NCBI GenBank assembly: GCA_963706515.1
Contig: CAVPMW010000002.1
Location: 186,001 to 250,000 of the forward strand
Origin: CAVPMW01 sp963706515
Lineage (GTDB): Bacteria; Chloroflexota; Anaerolineae; Anaerolineales; UBA4823
Direction: 5' to 3'
DNA length: 64,000 nt
Shown: piece after piece, positions 1 through 8,925 of the stretch
How positions within the stretch are numbered: position 1 is the first letter of the stretch
Layout: every line of letters starts with the position of its first letter
Notes under the pieces: model-generated
Told to the model about the DNA's origin: nothing
The model's database searches: none
Seen by the model: only the letters and a program-made list of their open reading frames with translations
Program-made: the position numbers and the translations under genes

Positions 1-832
1 TGGCACGAATTGGAAGTAGACCTCATCGATTTTCGCCGGTGTGCCCCAATAATTATCGTTGCGTACAAAGTGAGCAAAACTGCCCGACTGCCATTCATTG
101 AAAACATAAGGTCCAGCGCTGACTGTGGGGTTCCGGTTCCATTCAGCATTATCGATCGTGCCGTCTTGATCAAATACCGGCTGCAATACGTGCTGAGGTA
201 AGATGCTGTACCAATCGGAGCCCAACCATGGAGCGAATGGCTCTTTGAAATTCCAAACAACGGTATGATCGTCGGGAGTCTCAACGCTTGCCAGCTGGTC
301 GTATGGGTAGCGCGTGGTGACTGCATTCTTATCGCTCATGAGCATGTCATAGGTGAATTTGAAATCCTTTGAGGTGAGCGGAGTGCCGTCCGACCATTTG
401 ATATCCTCGCGTAGCTTCAAAGTTATGGTTTTTCCATCGGCAGAGACGCCCCCATTCGCCACACTGGGGATTTCTTTGATCAGAACTGGGATAGGGTTCA
501 TTTGTTCGTCGAATTCCCACGCATAAACATTCCATAGCTGGTCGGTAACCGTTGAGTACCACATGTTGCTGTAATGTGGATTGAGGGTATCGAATTCCTG
601 GGTCCAGATCAATTTGGCGACTTTATTGCCGGTTTCCGCAGCTGGAGCAGTTGGCGCCTCGGTGGGTGCCGCGGGCTCGGTAGGCTTTTCCTGCGCGGGT
701 GGCTGAGTTGGATTCTCCTGCGCCGGCGCGGAGGTTGGCTGTACTGGGGCTTGTGTCGCTGCCGGAACGCACGCTGCCAGGATCATACTGAGCACAATCA
801 GCAGCGAGATAAGCGTGAATACCTTGCGCATG
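1..832 (-). CDS. Peptide-type ABC transporter substrate-binding lipoprotein (C-terminal part outside window)
   Basis: Open from an ATG at 832, behind a strong GGAGGAGG ribosome site, to the window edge (277 codons, no stop). Residues 1-21 form a lipoprotein signal ending in a LAAC lipobox, followed by a Pro/Ala/Glu/Thr-rich linker of about 45 residues. From about residue 70 the sequence is typical of the SBP_bac_5 family (DTLNPHY, GKTITLKLREDIKWSDG, then the TSKDF..TYDML segment). Members bind oligopeptides, dipeptides, nickel or sugars outside the membrane and deliver them to an ABC permease. The ligand cannot be told from this half, and the permease genes, if linked, lie to the left of the window. 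Confidence 0.9.
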
Positions 833-1288
833 GTTTCCTCCTCCTTAGAAGGATAGATAATTTATGATTTTTGCTCGAATATATCGATTGGACGGACCGC
901 TTGACCGGTATTTTTTTGGATCTGTCGTTTCGCTGCCTCCTTCCACCTCATAGCTTGCTCTTCAAGAGGTTTAAATAAGAGTGCTCACAGGTAGACCTGG
1001 GTAGTACAACGAAAGATCGCAAGTCTCCAGGCGGATCCGTGAGCGAGCGCGGGTATAATTCGGCGTATTTTGATCCAATGGTCAGGTCTCTGATAGACCA
1101 ATGAAACGAATATAACAAATCCTTTAAAGCATGTCAAGGAACTGACCTCGATTGACCGAGAAAAAAGAGTCGTGCTCCTTCCGGTCAGCTTTCACCAGCG
1201 AGTCTTGCAATATCAATGGCTATTAGATATACTATTTTCAAGCATAAAAAGACCAAAATCAAATAAATTCGCAATAGGAGATTAGCAA
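833..1288. other. Divergent intergenic region, 456 bp
   Basis: Separates the divergent binding-protein gene and the HdeD-like gene. No coding region or RNA gene is apparent. It holds the HdeD promoter (1205-1233) and a short imperfect dyad, TGGTC...GACCA, near 1079-1101 that could be an operator. No clear promoter for the minus-strand gene was found. Confidence 0.6.
1205..1233 (+). promoter_or_regulatory. Sigma-70-type promoter for the HdeD-like gene
   Basis: TTGCAA at 1205-1210 and TATACT at 1228-1233 with a 17-bp spacer. Predicted transcription start is near 1240, giving a leader of about 50 nt to the ATG at 1289. Confidence 0.6.
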
Positions 1289-1816
1289 ATGGCTGCCATA
1301 GCGCAAGAAGAACCTGAAGGAATGCCCTGGTGGATTGTACTCTTAGAAGGAATAGCTGCAATTATCGTGGGTCTCTTTTTGCTCACTTCACCCATAAAAA
1401 CAACCTTAGTGCTCGTCCAACTTCTGGCAATCTGGTGGTTTATTACCGGTATCTTTCAGATTATCACGATCTTTATCGATCGCTCACGCTGGGGCTGGAA
1501 GCTCTTCAGCGGTCTTCTCGGAATTATCGTAGGGATACTGATCATCCAGCACCCGCTGTGGAGTACTCTTTTGGTCCCGACGGTGATTATCTACGTTATA
1601 GCCATCCTGGGATTGGTCATCGGAGTAATCGAGCTTATCCAGGCTTTCCAGGGGGCTGGCTGGGGTATTGGAATACTGGGAGTATTAAGCATACTCTTCG
1701 GGCTTATCCTACTCTCAAACCCGTTTATTTCTGCTGCCTTACTCCCCTGGGTACTGGGCTTTTTCGGCATCGTAGGTGGGATTATTGCAGTGATTTACTC
1801 GTTCAGGTTGCGGTGA
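1289..1816 (+). CDS. HdeD/DUF308 family membrane protein
   Basis: 175 residues, almost wholly hydrophobic, with about six membrane spans arranged as three repeated pairs (first pair near residues 14-55, last near 125-172). This is the size and layout of the DUF308/HdeD family, named for an E. coli acid-resistance membrane protein whose biochemical role is unclear. The start ATG has AGGAG nine bases upstream. It stands alone: the gene to the left is divergent, and the MBL gene to the right is separated by inverted repeats. Function in this organism is not known; a stress role is only family inference. Confidence 0.85.
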   Translation: MAAIAQEEPEGMPWWIVLLEGIAAIIVGLFLLTSPIKTTLVLVQLLAIWWFITGIFQIITIFIDRSRWGWKLFSGLLGIIVGILIIQHPLWSTLLVPTVIIYVIAILGLVIGVIELIQAFQGAGWGIGILGVLSILFGLILLSNPFISAALLPWVLGFFGIVGGIIAVIYSFRLR

Positions 1817-1876
1817 TCCATTTCCTTCAGAAGCGGACTGGTTTCATCATCCAATTTAAAGTATTGGGGGTACGAT

Positions 1877-1935
1877 AGCAAACCGCAATGAGGAATCTCT
1901 GTAAAAATCAAAGGATGGTTGATTTGCGGTTTGCT
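1877..1935. repeat. Long-spaced perfect inverted repeat
   Basis: AGCAAACCGCAA at 1877-1888 and its exact reverse complement at 1924-1935, with a 35-nt spacer. It lies 60 bp after the HdeD stop. It could act as a transcript 3' hairpin, but no T-run follows. Confidence 0.6.
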
Positions 1936-1950
1936 CTCGAATGACAGTAA

Positions 1951-2000
1951 TTGGCCGATCATTTGGAACTTACTTTGTAAAAATACTTTATGCCAATCAC
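1951..2000. repeat. Copy 1 of a dispersed 50-55 bp palindromic repeat
   Basis: Begins TTGGCCGA and ends GCCAATCAC, with TTGTAAAAATACTTT inside. The 50-bp element at 14587-14636 has the same ends and the same interior block. It lies directly upstream of the MBL gene and contains the ATG at 1990, which is why the start at 2044 is preferred for that gene. Confidence 0.55.
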
Positions 2001-2043
2001 AGAGTCATCCCAAATTCGCTCGTACCCTCAATTTCTATCTAGC

Positions 2044-2805
2044 ATGGACAAATACCTTAACCTGACCTATGTAGGTCATTCAACAATCTATATTGATATG
2101 GACGGCACGCAATTATTGACTGATCCATTGCTGAACCGTTGGATTTGGCACTTGCGGCGGAAAGATACACCGATCCATGAAAATGTTCGCAACAAAGTCG
2201 ATGCCATTTTGGTCTCTCACGCTCATAGAGATCATCTGGATTTGAGCTCACTGATGTTATTCCCACGAGAGACACAAATAGCTGTCCCCGTGGGGTTAGG
2301 AGATTATCTAAGGAAGAAGGGGTTCACCAACGTAAGCGAAGTCGGCGAAGGTGAACGATTCCGGGTCGGGAGCCTGGAGATCGATGCCACGCGTGCCGTC
2401 CATGATGGCTCGCGTTTCCCCTTTGGCCCGGGTGGGGAAACCCTCGGGTTCAAGATTGTTGGCTCGCAAACCATATATTTTCCCGGAGATACGGCGTTGT
2501 TCCCTGAAATGGCCGCGATCGGTCCCGGATTGGATATTGCATTGTTGCCGGTGTGGGGATGGGGACCGACCCTGGGAACCGGGCATCTCGATCCTTTCCA
2601 GGCAGCCCAGGCATTGGAGCTTTTGCATCCTCGCCTGGCGATCCCGATCCACTGGGGAACTCTCTATCCGGTTGGATTTAACCGCATCAGCCCGAATTTT
2701 TTAATTGATCCACCAAGGCTATTCAAAGAATATGCTGCTCAGCTTGCCCCTCTGGTTGAGGTGAGAATTCTCCTCCCGGGTGAAATGCTTGAAGTCAGCA
2801 GTTGA
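2044..2805 (+). CDS. MBL-fold metal-dependent hydrolase
   Basis: 253 residues from the ATG at 2044. An in-frame ATG at 1990 lies inside a repeat and would add an unusual tail. The metal motif SHAHRDHLD sits near residue 60, preceded by the LTYVGHSTIYI strand that opens this family, followed by HDGSRFPFG, YFPGDT and IPIHWGTLYP, which provide the remaining metal-binding His and Asp positions. The pattern resembles the Lactamase_B_2 branch (UlaG-like and NAPE-PLD-like hydrolases) rather than beta-lactamases. No signal peptide is seen, so it is probably cytoplasmic. The substrate cannot be predicted. Confidence 0.88.
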   Translation: MDKYLNLTYVGHSTIYIDMDGTQLLTDPLLNRWIWHLRRKDTPIHENVRNKVDAILVSHAHRDHLDLSSLMLFPRETQIAVPVGLGDYLRKKGFTNVSEVGEGERFRVGSLEIDATRAVHDGSRFPFGPGGETLGFKIVGSQTIYFPGDTALFPEMAAIGPGLDIALLPVWGWGPTLGTGHLDPFQAAQALELLHPRLAIPIHWGTLYPVGFNRISPNFLIDPPRLFKEYAAQLAPLVEVRILLPGEMLEVSS

Positions 2806-2844
2806 AACCGCCTTGTAAGCAGATATCGGAATCCCCGGCATCAA

Positions 2845-2897
2845 AGCAATTCACCTTTTCTGCCGAGGTAATTATGAAATTTCTTTCGGCGAATTGC
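2845..2897. repeat. Copy 2 of the dispersed palindromic repeat, at the sensor-kinase promoter
   Basis: Arms AGCAATTCACC (2845-2855) and GGCGAATTGC (2888-2897), one mismatch, with ATTATGA between, as in the copy at 14507-14561. The right arm ends one base before a TATAAT at 2899-2904, the likely -10 of the kinase gene, so the arm sits where a repressor or activator could contact the promoter. Confidence 0.5.
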
Positions 2898-2945
2898 CTA
2901 TAATTCCAGATTCAACATTAAAATATAATTTATGAGGGATCGCAG

Positions 2946-4434
2946 GTGAATACAGACCAGCTTGCTGTTATCTTCTTTTTATATGGCCTGGCTTTTTTTA
3001 GCATGGGATTGGCCATATTGCTTGAAATTGGGCAGTGTCCGGATCCTCGCTTGCAGCATGCCCTGCGCCCTCTGGCAGTTTTTGGATTTTTACACGGTTT
3101 CCACGAATGGTTAGAAATGTTCGATTTATTAGGGATACAGCCGTTCGGGGAAACATTCGTAACTTTTTGGGCTGGGATCAGCCTCGGGCTGCTGGTATTC
3201 TCGTTCCTCGCTCTGGCTGGATTTGGATCCGCTTTATTGTTTGAGAAAACTCCAGGACGGCATTACGACCTGATCCCTCCCCTGATCTTAGCCACGATTT
3301 GGGCAATCGGTATCTTCTTAATAAAAGGCAGCTACCCTCCGGTTCAGCTCATCAATGTTACCGATGTATGGACGCGCTATTCTCTGGCCATCCCCGCAGC
3401 TTTGCTGGCCTCAGCCGGACTGATTGTCCAGCAGCGTGAATTCCGCCGGGTGGGAATGAAGCGGTTCAGCCGGGATTGCTTGTGGGCAGCGGTCGCCTTC
3501 GCCTGGTATGGTCTTGTTGGACAGGTATTCACCCACGCCAGCCCGTTCTTTCCATCGAACATCATCAACGATAGCTTATTTTATGAGTTATTTCGGATTC
3601 CGATCCAGCTCGTCAGGGCAGGAGCAGCTGTTCTGGCAGCCATATTTGTTATCCGTTTTTTGCGATCTTTCGAAGTCGAAATCCAGCGACGTATTGCTGC
3701 ACTGCAAGCCGCCCAACTGGACGAAGCCAAGCAGCGTGAAACGCTGCGCGGCGAGCTGCTGCGCCAGATCGTTGCTGCACAAGAAGCTGAGCGTCAAAGG
3801 ATCGCTCGCGAGCTCCACGATGAGACCGGTCAATCCCTCACTGCGATCGGCTTAGGCTTGCGCAGTGTGTCGACCAGCCTTAACCAGGATTCAGAGAAAT
3901 CGAATCAAAAATTGCGCCAGTTAGAGGGTCTTGTCGCTGGGTCTTTGACTGAACTGCAGCACATTATCGCTGACTTACGCCCATCGCATTTGGATGACCT
4001 GGGTTTAACCGCAGCAATCCGCTGGTATATCACCGAAATCCAAAACCGGACGAATTTGAAGATAAATTTCGAAGTTATTGGCGAGGAATATGAGCTGCCC
4101 ACTGAAGTCAGGACTGCGCTGTTCCGGGTTGCCCAGGAAGCTGTGACGAATACCGTGCGGCATGCAGAGGCGACAGATGCCAAGGTGCAATTGGAGTATG
4201 AACCGGCTGCGATAAAAGTTACAATAGCCGACAACGGTCAGGGGATTTAACCCCGATCACCTTAAGGAGATGGGCAAAGTGTCCTGGGGATTGGAAGGAA
4301 TGCGCGAACGGGCCCTTTTATTGGGGGGACAATTCATCCTGACTTCACGACCAGGTGAAGGGACTCAAGTAGAAATGGTACTGCCCTACGAGAAAGGGGA
4401 TAGCCAATATGGCAACGCGCTTATTGCTGGTTGA
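2946..4434 (+). CDS. Membrane sensor histidine kinase, NarX/DesK type (one frameshift)
   Basis: Starts at GTG 2946. About seven membrane spans fill residues 1-235, then a helical linker leads to a HisKA_3 dimerization domain (RELHDETGQ, His near 287) and a HATPase_c domain (VAQEAVTNTVRHAEA N-box, then DNGQGF). The frame breaks at 4241-4244: GGGG must be read as GGG to continue DNGQGFNPDHLKEMG and the SWGLEGMRERALLLGG box, ending at TGA 4434. The length (1489 = 3n+1) agrees with one inserted base. It overlaps the response-regulator start by 26 bp, so the two are translationally coupled. It precedes the cytochrome module and is a likely regulator of it; the signal is unknown. Confidence 0.85.
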
Positions 4435-5059
4435 TGATCATGCTGTCGTGCGGATGGGTCTACGGATGTTATTGGAGGATGAGCCTGAATTTGTGATTGC
4501 AGGCGAGGCAGCTTCTGCCAGCGAGGCGCTGAATATGATTTCACGGCTCCAACCGGATGTGGTGCTCATGGATATCGGTTTGCCGGATATGTCTGGCATC
4601 GATGCAGCTCGTGAGATCAAACGTCTTTGGCCTGAAACGGCAATCGTTGCTTTAACAATCCACGAAGACGAAGAGTATTTTTTCAAAATGTTGGAAGCCG
4701 GGGCAAGCGGCTATGTTCCCAAACGGGCTGCACCGGAAGAGCTGGTCTCAGCGATCCGGGCAGCTGCAGCTGGGGAGGTTTATATCTATCCTTCTTTGAC
4801 CAAGCTGCTGGTACGGGATTTCCTGTCCCAGGGAACCCCAGAGCAGCATAAAGAAGCAATGGCTGAATTGACCGACCGGGAGCAGGAAGTGCTGACCTTG
4901 CTGGTAGAAGGTGAATCAAACAGCGAGATTGGTGAAAAGCTGGGTATCAGCCCAAAAACGGTTGCACGCCATCGCGAGAATATCATGAATAAATTGAACC
5001 TTCACTCACGGTCAGAGCTGGTTAAATACGCAATCCGCAAAGGCATCATCCAACCGTAA
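4409..5059 (+). CDS. NarL/FixJ-family response regulator
   Basis: 216 residues. The receiver domain covers 1-120, with acidic pocket DD near 9-10, phospho-acceptor Asp in VVLMDIGLPD near 54 and the conserved Lys at about 104 (VPKRA). A LuxR-type HTH fills 150-212 (LTDREQEVLTLLVEGESNSEIGEKLGISPKTV split over two helices). It is the cytoplasmic DNA-binding partner of the overlapping HisKA_3 kinase. A strong terminator follows at 5106, so the pair forms its own transcription unit ahead of the cytochrome genes. Targets are not known; the palindromic repeats at 1951-2897 and 14507-14636 are plausible sites. Confidence 0.93.
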   Translation: MATRLLLVDDHAVVRMGLRMLLEDEPEFVIAGEAASASEALNMISRLQPDVVLMDIGLPDMSGIDAAREIKRLWPETAIVALTIHEDEEYFFKMLEAGASGYVPKRAAPEELVSAIRAAAAGEVYIYPSLTKLLVRDFLSQGTPEQHKEAMAELTDREQEVLTLLVEGESNSEIGEKLGISPKTVARHRENIMNKLNLHSRSELVKYAIRKGIIQP

Positions 5060-5105
5060 CATCTTCAGGCGCTGAGGATAGTCCAAATTGTGATCTGATT
5101 GGGTA

Positions 5106-5141
5106 AACGACCCATCCTGGAGTATAGGATGGGTCGTTTTT
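5106..5141 (+). terminator. Rho-independent terminator after the two-component pair
   Basis: Perfect 13-bp stem AACGACCCATCCT (5106-5118) / AGGATGGGTCGTT (5126-5138), 7-nt loop, followed by a T-run to 5141. Confidence 0.9.
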
Positions 5142-5269
5142 GCCATCTACTCAGTAATCTGCGAGTTGAAATCCACTACTGCATAATAAGTAGATCGGTA
5201 AATAATTTTGGACTCGATGCCCCATAAATTTGGGTAGGTTCGATTCGGAAAGATTGGTCATCCGTCCAA

Positions 5270-5298
5270 TTTACCTTGCCTGTGCTCAAGCCTATACT
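5270..5298 (+). promoter_or_regulatory. Candidate promoter of the plus-strand cytochrome/NrfD operon
   Basis: TTTACC (5270-5275) and TATACT (5293-5298) with a 17-bp spacer, 47 bp before the first small gene. The rest of the 285-bp gap from 5060 holds only the upstream terminator. Confidence 0.5.
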
Positions 5299-5344
5299 AT
5301 AAAAGGAGAATTAATCTACTGTTAATGAGGACAAGGAGGCTTAC

Positions 5345-5458
5345 ATGGAAATTTTCATGGTTCTATTACTGATGATGATTGTGAGGATCTTGATCCCGCT
5401 CGGTTTATTGCTCTTGCTGGGGACCTTCATCCAGAACCGGCAAACGTTCAGACGCTAG
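5345..5458 (+). CDS. Small single-span membrane protein (37 aa)
   Basis: ATG at 5345 follows an AAGGAGG ribosome site at the right distance. The 37-residue product is one hydrophobic helix (MEIFMVLLLMMIVRILIPLG and on) with a short basic tail ending NRQTFRR. It ends 9 bp before the next gene, which also begins with a membrane helix, and leads an apparent operon of small protein, Cys-rich protein, multiheme cytochrome, Fe-S protein and NrfD. It could be a small structural subunit of that membrane complex. No homolog is recognised. Confidence 0.6.
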   Translation: MEIFMVLLLMMIVRILIPLGLLLLLGTFIQNRQTFRR

Positions 5459-5467
5459 GAGAGTCCT

Positions 5468-5812
5468 ATGCAAAATTTACAAACGTCGATCGCAGTAATC
5501 GTGGGATTGTTAATCCGCCTGGGAATACCGGTAGGGGTTACAGTATTCTTCGTATGGTTGTTGAGCAGATTGGATCGACGCTGGCAGGAGGGAGCGCGAA
5601 GTTCACCTGGCAAGCAGGTGACATCGATCATACGCGCCAGGAATCCTGGTTGCTGGGAAGTAAACAAATGTAGCGAGGAAAACCGTAAGAAATGCACCGC
5701 ATATCTTCATCCAGAAACACCGTGCTGGCAAATATTTAGGAATAGTGATGGGCGGCTTAAACCAGCCTGCATAGGATGTAAGGTGTTCCTGGATGCGCCA
5801 ATACCGGCATGA
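5468..5812 (+). CDS. Membrane-anchored protein with paired CW cysteine motifs
   Basis: 114 residues. One membrane helix (about 8-32) is followed by a basic linker and a Cys-rich domain with CWEVNKC near 62-68, KKC, PETPCWQIF near 86, and a closing CIGC near 102. The two Cys-Trp pairs and the CxxC suggest a small metal- or cluster-binding domain of the type annotated elsewhere as two-CW domain. It sits between the 37-aa membrane protein and the octaheme cytochrome, so a role in electron transfer or assembly of that complex is likely, but this is inference from position. Confidence 0.7.
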   Translation: MQNLQTSIAVIVGLLIRLGIPVGVTVFFVWLLSRLDRRWQEGARSSPGKQVTSIIRARNPGCWEVNKCSEENRKKCTAYLHPETPCWQIFRNSDGRLKPACIGCKVFLDAPIPA

Positions 5813-5848
5813 GTAACCGTCACGAGGTACAGTAAGGAGAATGCATCG

Positions 5849-6796
5849 ATGAATATAATCATCAAGCGCTTGTTGTGTGGCTTGATTTTTGCCATTCCTT
5901 TGATGTTAGTGACCTATGCTCTCGCAGCTGCCTCTGCTGAGCCTGTAAAAAAAGGTCAAGTGAGTGAAGCTGACTGTGTTGCCTGCCATCAATCTTTCCA
6001 GGCGTCGTGGGTACAGAGTATGCATGGTCAGGCAACGACAGATCAAAAATTCAAAGACGAGTGGGAAAAACAGGGAAAGCCCCAAGATTGTCTGAAATGC
6101 CACGTCACTGGGTATGATCCCACGACGGGAACCTGGGAGGAAGATGGCATTTCCTGTAAGGCTTGCCATAGTCCAATCACTGCGGAGCATCCTCTGGCGC
6201 CGATGCCTGTAGAGCGATCTTCGCGGTTGTGCGGAGATTGCCATACCGAAACCCATTTTGAATGGCAGGTGAGTGCTCACCGCCAGAAAGGCGTGGAATG
6301 TGTAGCCTGCCACGACCCGCACGCTACTGGACTTAAGGCTGAGAGCACTCAGGCGCTTTGCTCAACCTGCCACCGTTCCATGGCCTCCAATTTTGCACAT
6401 ACATCGCATAGCCAAAAAGGACTGGACTGCAGCGACTGCCATCTGAATAAGGTCAATGATAACCCTTCAGAGGGTCATTCCGGCGTAGATCACAGCTTTT
6501 TTGTCAGCCTGGAAACCTGCAATAACTGCCATGCGTACCAGATGCACGATCCTGGAACGGTCCATCAGGATCCTTCGCCGGTGGCAATGCAGGAGCTGAC
6601 TGCCACCGAAGACCCGGTTAGCGCAGAGCCGAGCCCAACCAGCCCGGTCGCGTTCAGCACCCTCTCCGGATTGGTCGGGATTGCATTAGGCGTGTTTTTA
6701 GCGCCCTGGTTGGATCATCTGCCTCACCGGAAAGGTAAAGGCAGAGAGCGTGACTCAGATCGAGGGCGAGTGAGTCTATGGCTGCGAATAAGCTAA
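5849..6796 (+). CDS. Octaheme c-type cytochrome with C-terminal membrane anchor
   Basis: 315 residues: an N-terminal signal or anchor helix (residues 4-26), then eight CxxCH heme sites in order (CVACH, CLKCH, CKACH, CGDCH, CVACH, CSTCH, CSDCH, CNNCH), a Pro/Ser/Thr linker, and a hydrophobic helix near 270-290 followed by a basic tail. The start of the heme domain (DCVACHQSFQASWVQSMHG) resembles DmsE-type cytochromes that carry electrons across the cell envelope. Its end overlaps the next gene by 19 bp. With the Fe-S and NrfD genes downstream it forms a plausible quinone-linked periplasmic module. Terminal acceptor unknown. Confidence 0.9.
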   Translation: MNIIIKRLLCGLIFAIPLMLVTYALAAASAEPVKKGQVSEADCVACHQSFQASWVQSMHGQATTDQKFKDEWEKQGKPQDCLKCHVTGYDPTTGTWEEDGISCKACHSPITAEHPLAPMPVERSSRLCGDCHTETHFEWQVSAHRQKGVECVACHDPHATGLKAESTQALCSTCHRSMASNFAHTSHSQKGLDCSDCHLNKVNDNPSEGHSGVDHSFFVSLETCNNCHAYQMHDPGTVHQDPSPVAMQELTATEDPVSAEPSPTSPVAFSTLSGLVGIALGVFLAPWLDHLPHRKGKGRERDSDRGRVSLWLRIS

Positions 6797-7550
6797 AGCG
6801 TAATGAATTTCTGAAAGTCGCCGGTGCAGGAGTGTTGGCAGCTGCTGGGATGCGTCTGGTGCGCATAGCCAGTGCATCAGAGCCGGTTGGGGAGAGTTCC
6901 ACACAGCTGGGCGATGGTAATTGACCAGGCAAAATGTACCGGCTGCGGGTTCTGCACACTCGCATGCAGGGCGCACAACGATGTACCGCCAGATATCTAC
7001 TGGAACCGAGTGATCGAAGCGGGGAATGAAGGCAACCGGAAAACTTTCATAGCCCGTCCATGCATGCATTGTAAGCATGCTCCATGCGTGGAGGTATGCC
7101 CGGTAAAAGCCAGCTACTACCGCCCGGATGGAATTGTAATGATGGACTATGACCGGTGTATCGGCTGTCGCTATTGCGAAGTGGCCTGTCCGTTCAATGC
7201 GCGGGCATTCAACTGGAAAAAGTATGAAGGGCCAAATCCGGCAGTGCCCACCTGGGGTCAGCCGGAAGTAGAGCGTAGACCGCGGGGTGTCGTCGAAAAA
7301 TGCTCATTTTGCTATCAGCGCATTGATCGTGGGCTGTCGCAAGGGCTAAAACCGGGAATAGATGATGATGCAACACCCGCTTGTGTGGTCGCTTGCCCGG
7401 TGAAAGCACGTCTTTTCGGAGACCTGAATGACCCTGATTTAACGGTAAGTAAGCTGCTGAGTCAAGCGTGCCTATTTCCGGCTGCGCGAAGATTTGGGTA
7501 CTGAGCCGCGGGTTTACTACCTGCCGGCAGGGGAGGAGGTAGCCTCATGA
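6778..7550 (+). CDS. Four-cluster ferredoxin-like Fe-S subunit, NrfC/DmsB type (two frameshifts)
   Basis: Three reading-frame pieces join into one 257-codon gene. The first, from ATG 6778, encodes a Tat-like leader (KRNEFLKVAGAG, with KR in place of RR). The second, from about 6910, carries the Fe-S sites: CTGCGFCTLAC, CMHCKHAPCVEVCP, CIGCRYCEVACP and a CSFC...CVVACP set. The third, after about 7470, reads YFRLREDLGTEPRVYYLP. Each junction needs one base removed, and the length (773 = 3n+2) agrees. The stop overlaps the NrfD start as ATGA. Subunits of this family relay electrons between a membrane NrfD-type quinone subunit and a partner, here probably the octaheme cytochrome. Confidence 0.85.
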
Positions 7551-8809
7551 GCGCTATTACCGGTAACTCTCGCCCAATTACAAGGAAGAACCTGCTTTAC
7601 CCGGTTTGGCTGGTAGGGCTCCTGATCTTGATTGCGGCTGGTGCAATCGCGGGCGCGGTGGTTTTTACCAGAGGGCTCGAGGTCACGAACCTGACTGACC
7701 TGGTGCCCTGGGGATTGTGGATAACCATCGATCTGTCCTCGATTGCTGTAAGCGCCGGCGCATTTTCGTTGTGTGCTGCCGTTTATATTTTGGGATTAAA
7801 ACGGTTCCAGCCCGTGGCGCGCACTGCGACATTTATTGGATTGATCGGCTATAGCATGGCGGTCTGCACGCTCCTCCTGGATATTGGCCGCCCTGACCGT
7901 TTCTGGCATGCGCTGTTCTACTGGAATCCCCACTCAGTCCTGTGGGAAGTTACGATGTGCGTGACCTTGTATTTCACAGTCTTGCTCCTGGAAACTGCGC
8001 CAATTTTTGGACGAGCCTCTTTCATGCAAGCCCATTTACCTAGAGCCGCGGGAGCCCTGGAAAAACTGCATTACCTTGCACCATACCTGGCAATTCTCGG
8101 GCTCGGCTTATCCATGCTTCACCAATCCTCGTTAGGGGCAGCTTATGGGGTATTAAAAGCCCGCCCGATCTGGTCCCGACCGGACCTCTCATTTCTGTTC
8201 ATGATCTCAGCAATGGCCGGTGGGATTTCACTGACCTTGTTCGTATCTATGCTGGCTGGGAAGCTCACTCCGAAGGCAAAGGTGAATGACGAGCTGCTGG
8301 ATAAACTATCCGCATTTGTAGGCTGGTTGCTGGTGGTATATCTGTACATCCGTTTTTGGGATGCTCTATCCATGACCTACACCTATCTGCCTGGAAGGAC
8401 TGAAGGCTTACGCATGCTCACCCAGGGCAGCTTATCCTTCAATTTCTGGATTGGGGAGATAATCTTTGGCATCCTCGTCCCAATCATCCTGCTGTTCACC
8501 AGGCGGTTCCGTACGAATCCAAATTTACGGATGCTGGCATTCCTGCTGGTTGTCGGAGGTGTGGTTGCATACCGCTGGGATACCAATCTGGCTGGGCAGC
8601 TCATCCTGATGACTTATCTGCCCCAGGAGATTGTTGCCCGCTATACAACCTATTTCCCTTCAGCCGTTGAATTTCTAAGCGGTGCAGGGGTAATTGCTTA
8701 CGGCGCCCTGGCGGTCACTCTGGGGATCAAATACCTCAATGTGGTGGATCACGGTCAATTAACAGAGCTTGCTCCGGAAGGTGAAGCTGTCTTGAATGGG
8801 GCAGATTAA
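7547..8809 (+). CDS. NrfD/PsrC family membrane subunit (HybB-like)
   Basis: 420 residues with about ten membrane spans. The HQSSLGAAYGV segment near 192 and the acidic residue in SSIAVSAGAFSLCA are typical of the HybB/NrfD group, which oxidises or reduces quinone at the membrane and passes electrons to an Fe-S subunit. It overlaps the preceding Fe-S gene by 4 bp (ATGA) and ends the operon at a bidirectional terminator. No catalytic molybdopterin subunit is nearby, so the module more likely joins the quinone pool to the cytochrome than to a reductase. Direction of electron flow is unknown. Confidence 0.9.
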   Translation: MSAITGNSRPITRKNLLYPVWLVGLLILIAAGAIAGAVVFTRGLEVTNLTDLVPWGLWITIDLSSIAVSAGAFSLCAAVYILGLKRFQPVARTATFIGLIGYSMAVCTLLLDIGRPDRFWHALFYWNPHSVLWEVTMCVTLYFTVLLLETAPIFGRASFMQAHLPRAAGALEKLHYLAPYLAILGLGLSMLHQSSLGAAYGVLKARPIWSRPDLSFLFMISAMAGGISLTLFVSMLAGKLTPKAKVNDELLDKLSAFVGWLLVVYLYIRFWDALSMTYTYLPGRTEGLRMLTQGSLSFNFWIGEIIFGILVPIILLFTRRFRTNPNLRMLAFLLVVGGVVAYRWDTNLAGQLILMTYLPQEIVARYTTYFPSAVEFLSGAGVIAYGALAVTLGIKYLNVVDHGQLTELAPEGEAVLNGAD

Positions 8810-8827
8810 TCAAGGGTAGATGGAATA

Positions 8828-8865
8828 AAAAGCTTGTAGGTTTTTTCCACCTGCAAGCTTTTTTC
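8828..8865. terminator. Bidirectional terminator between convergent cytochrome operons
   Basis: Stem AAGCTTGTAGG (8830-8840) / CCTGCAAGCTT (8850-8860) with one G-U pair, a T-rich loop, a T-run on the plus side and an A-run (T-run on the minus strand) on the other. Confidence 0.85.
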
Positions 8866-8925
8866 ATTAATAAAGCGCCCACCGATCGCAAAGTTAGAGT
8901 ATGTCCAGTGATTGATTCCCTTGCT

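Noticed and set aside
1330..1878. 182-codon open frame overlapping the HdeD-like gene in another frame
   Set aside because: The other frame encodes a clean six-span protein with a good ribosome site; this one is of low hydrophobic order and has no family pattern.
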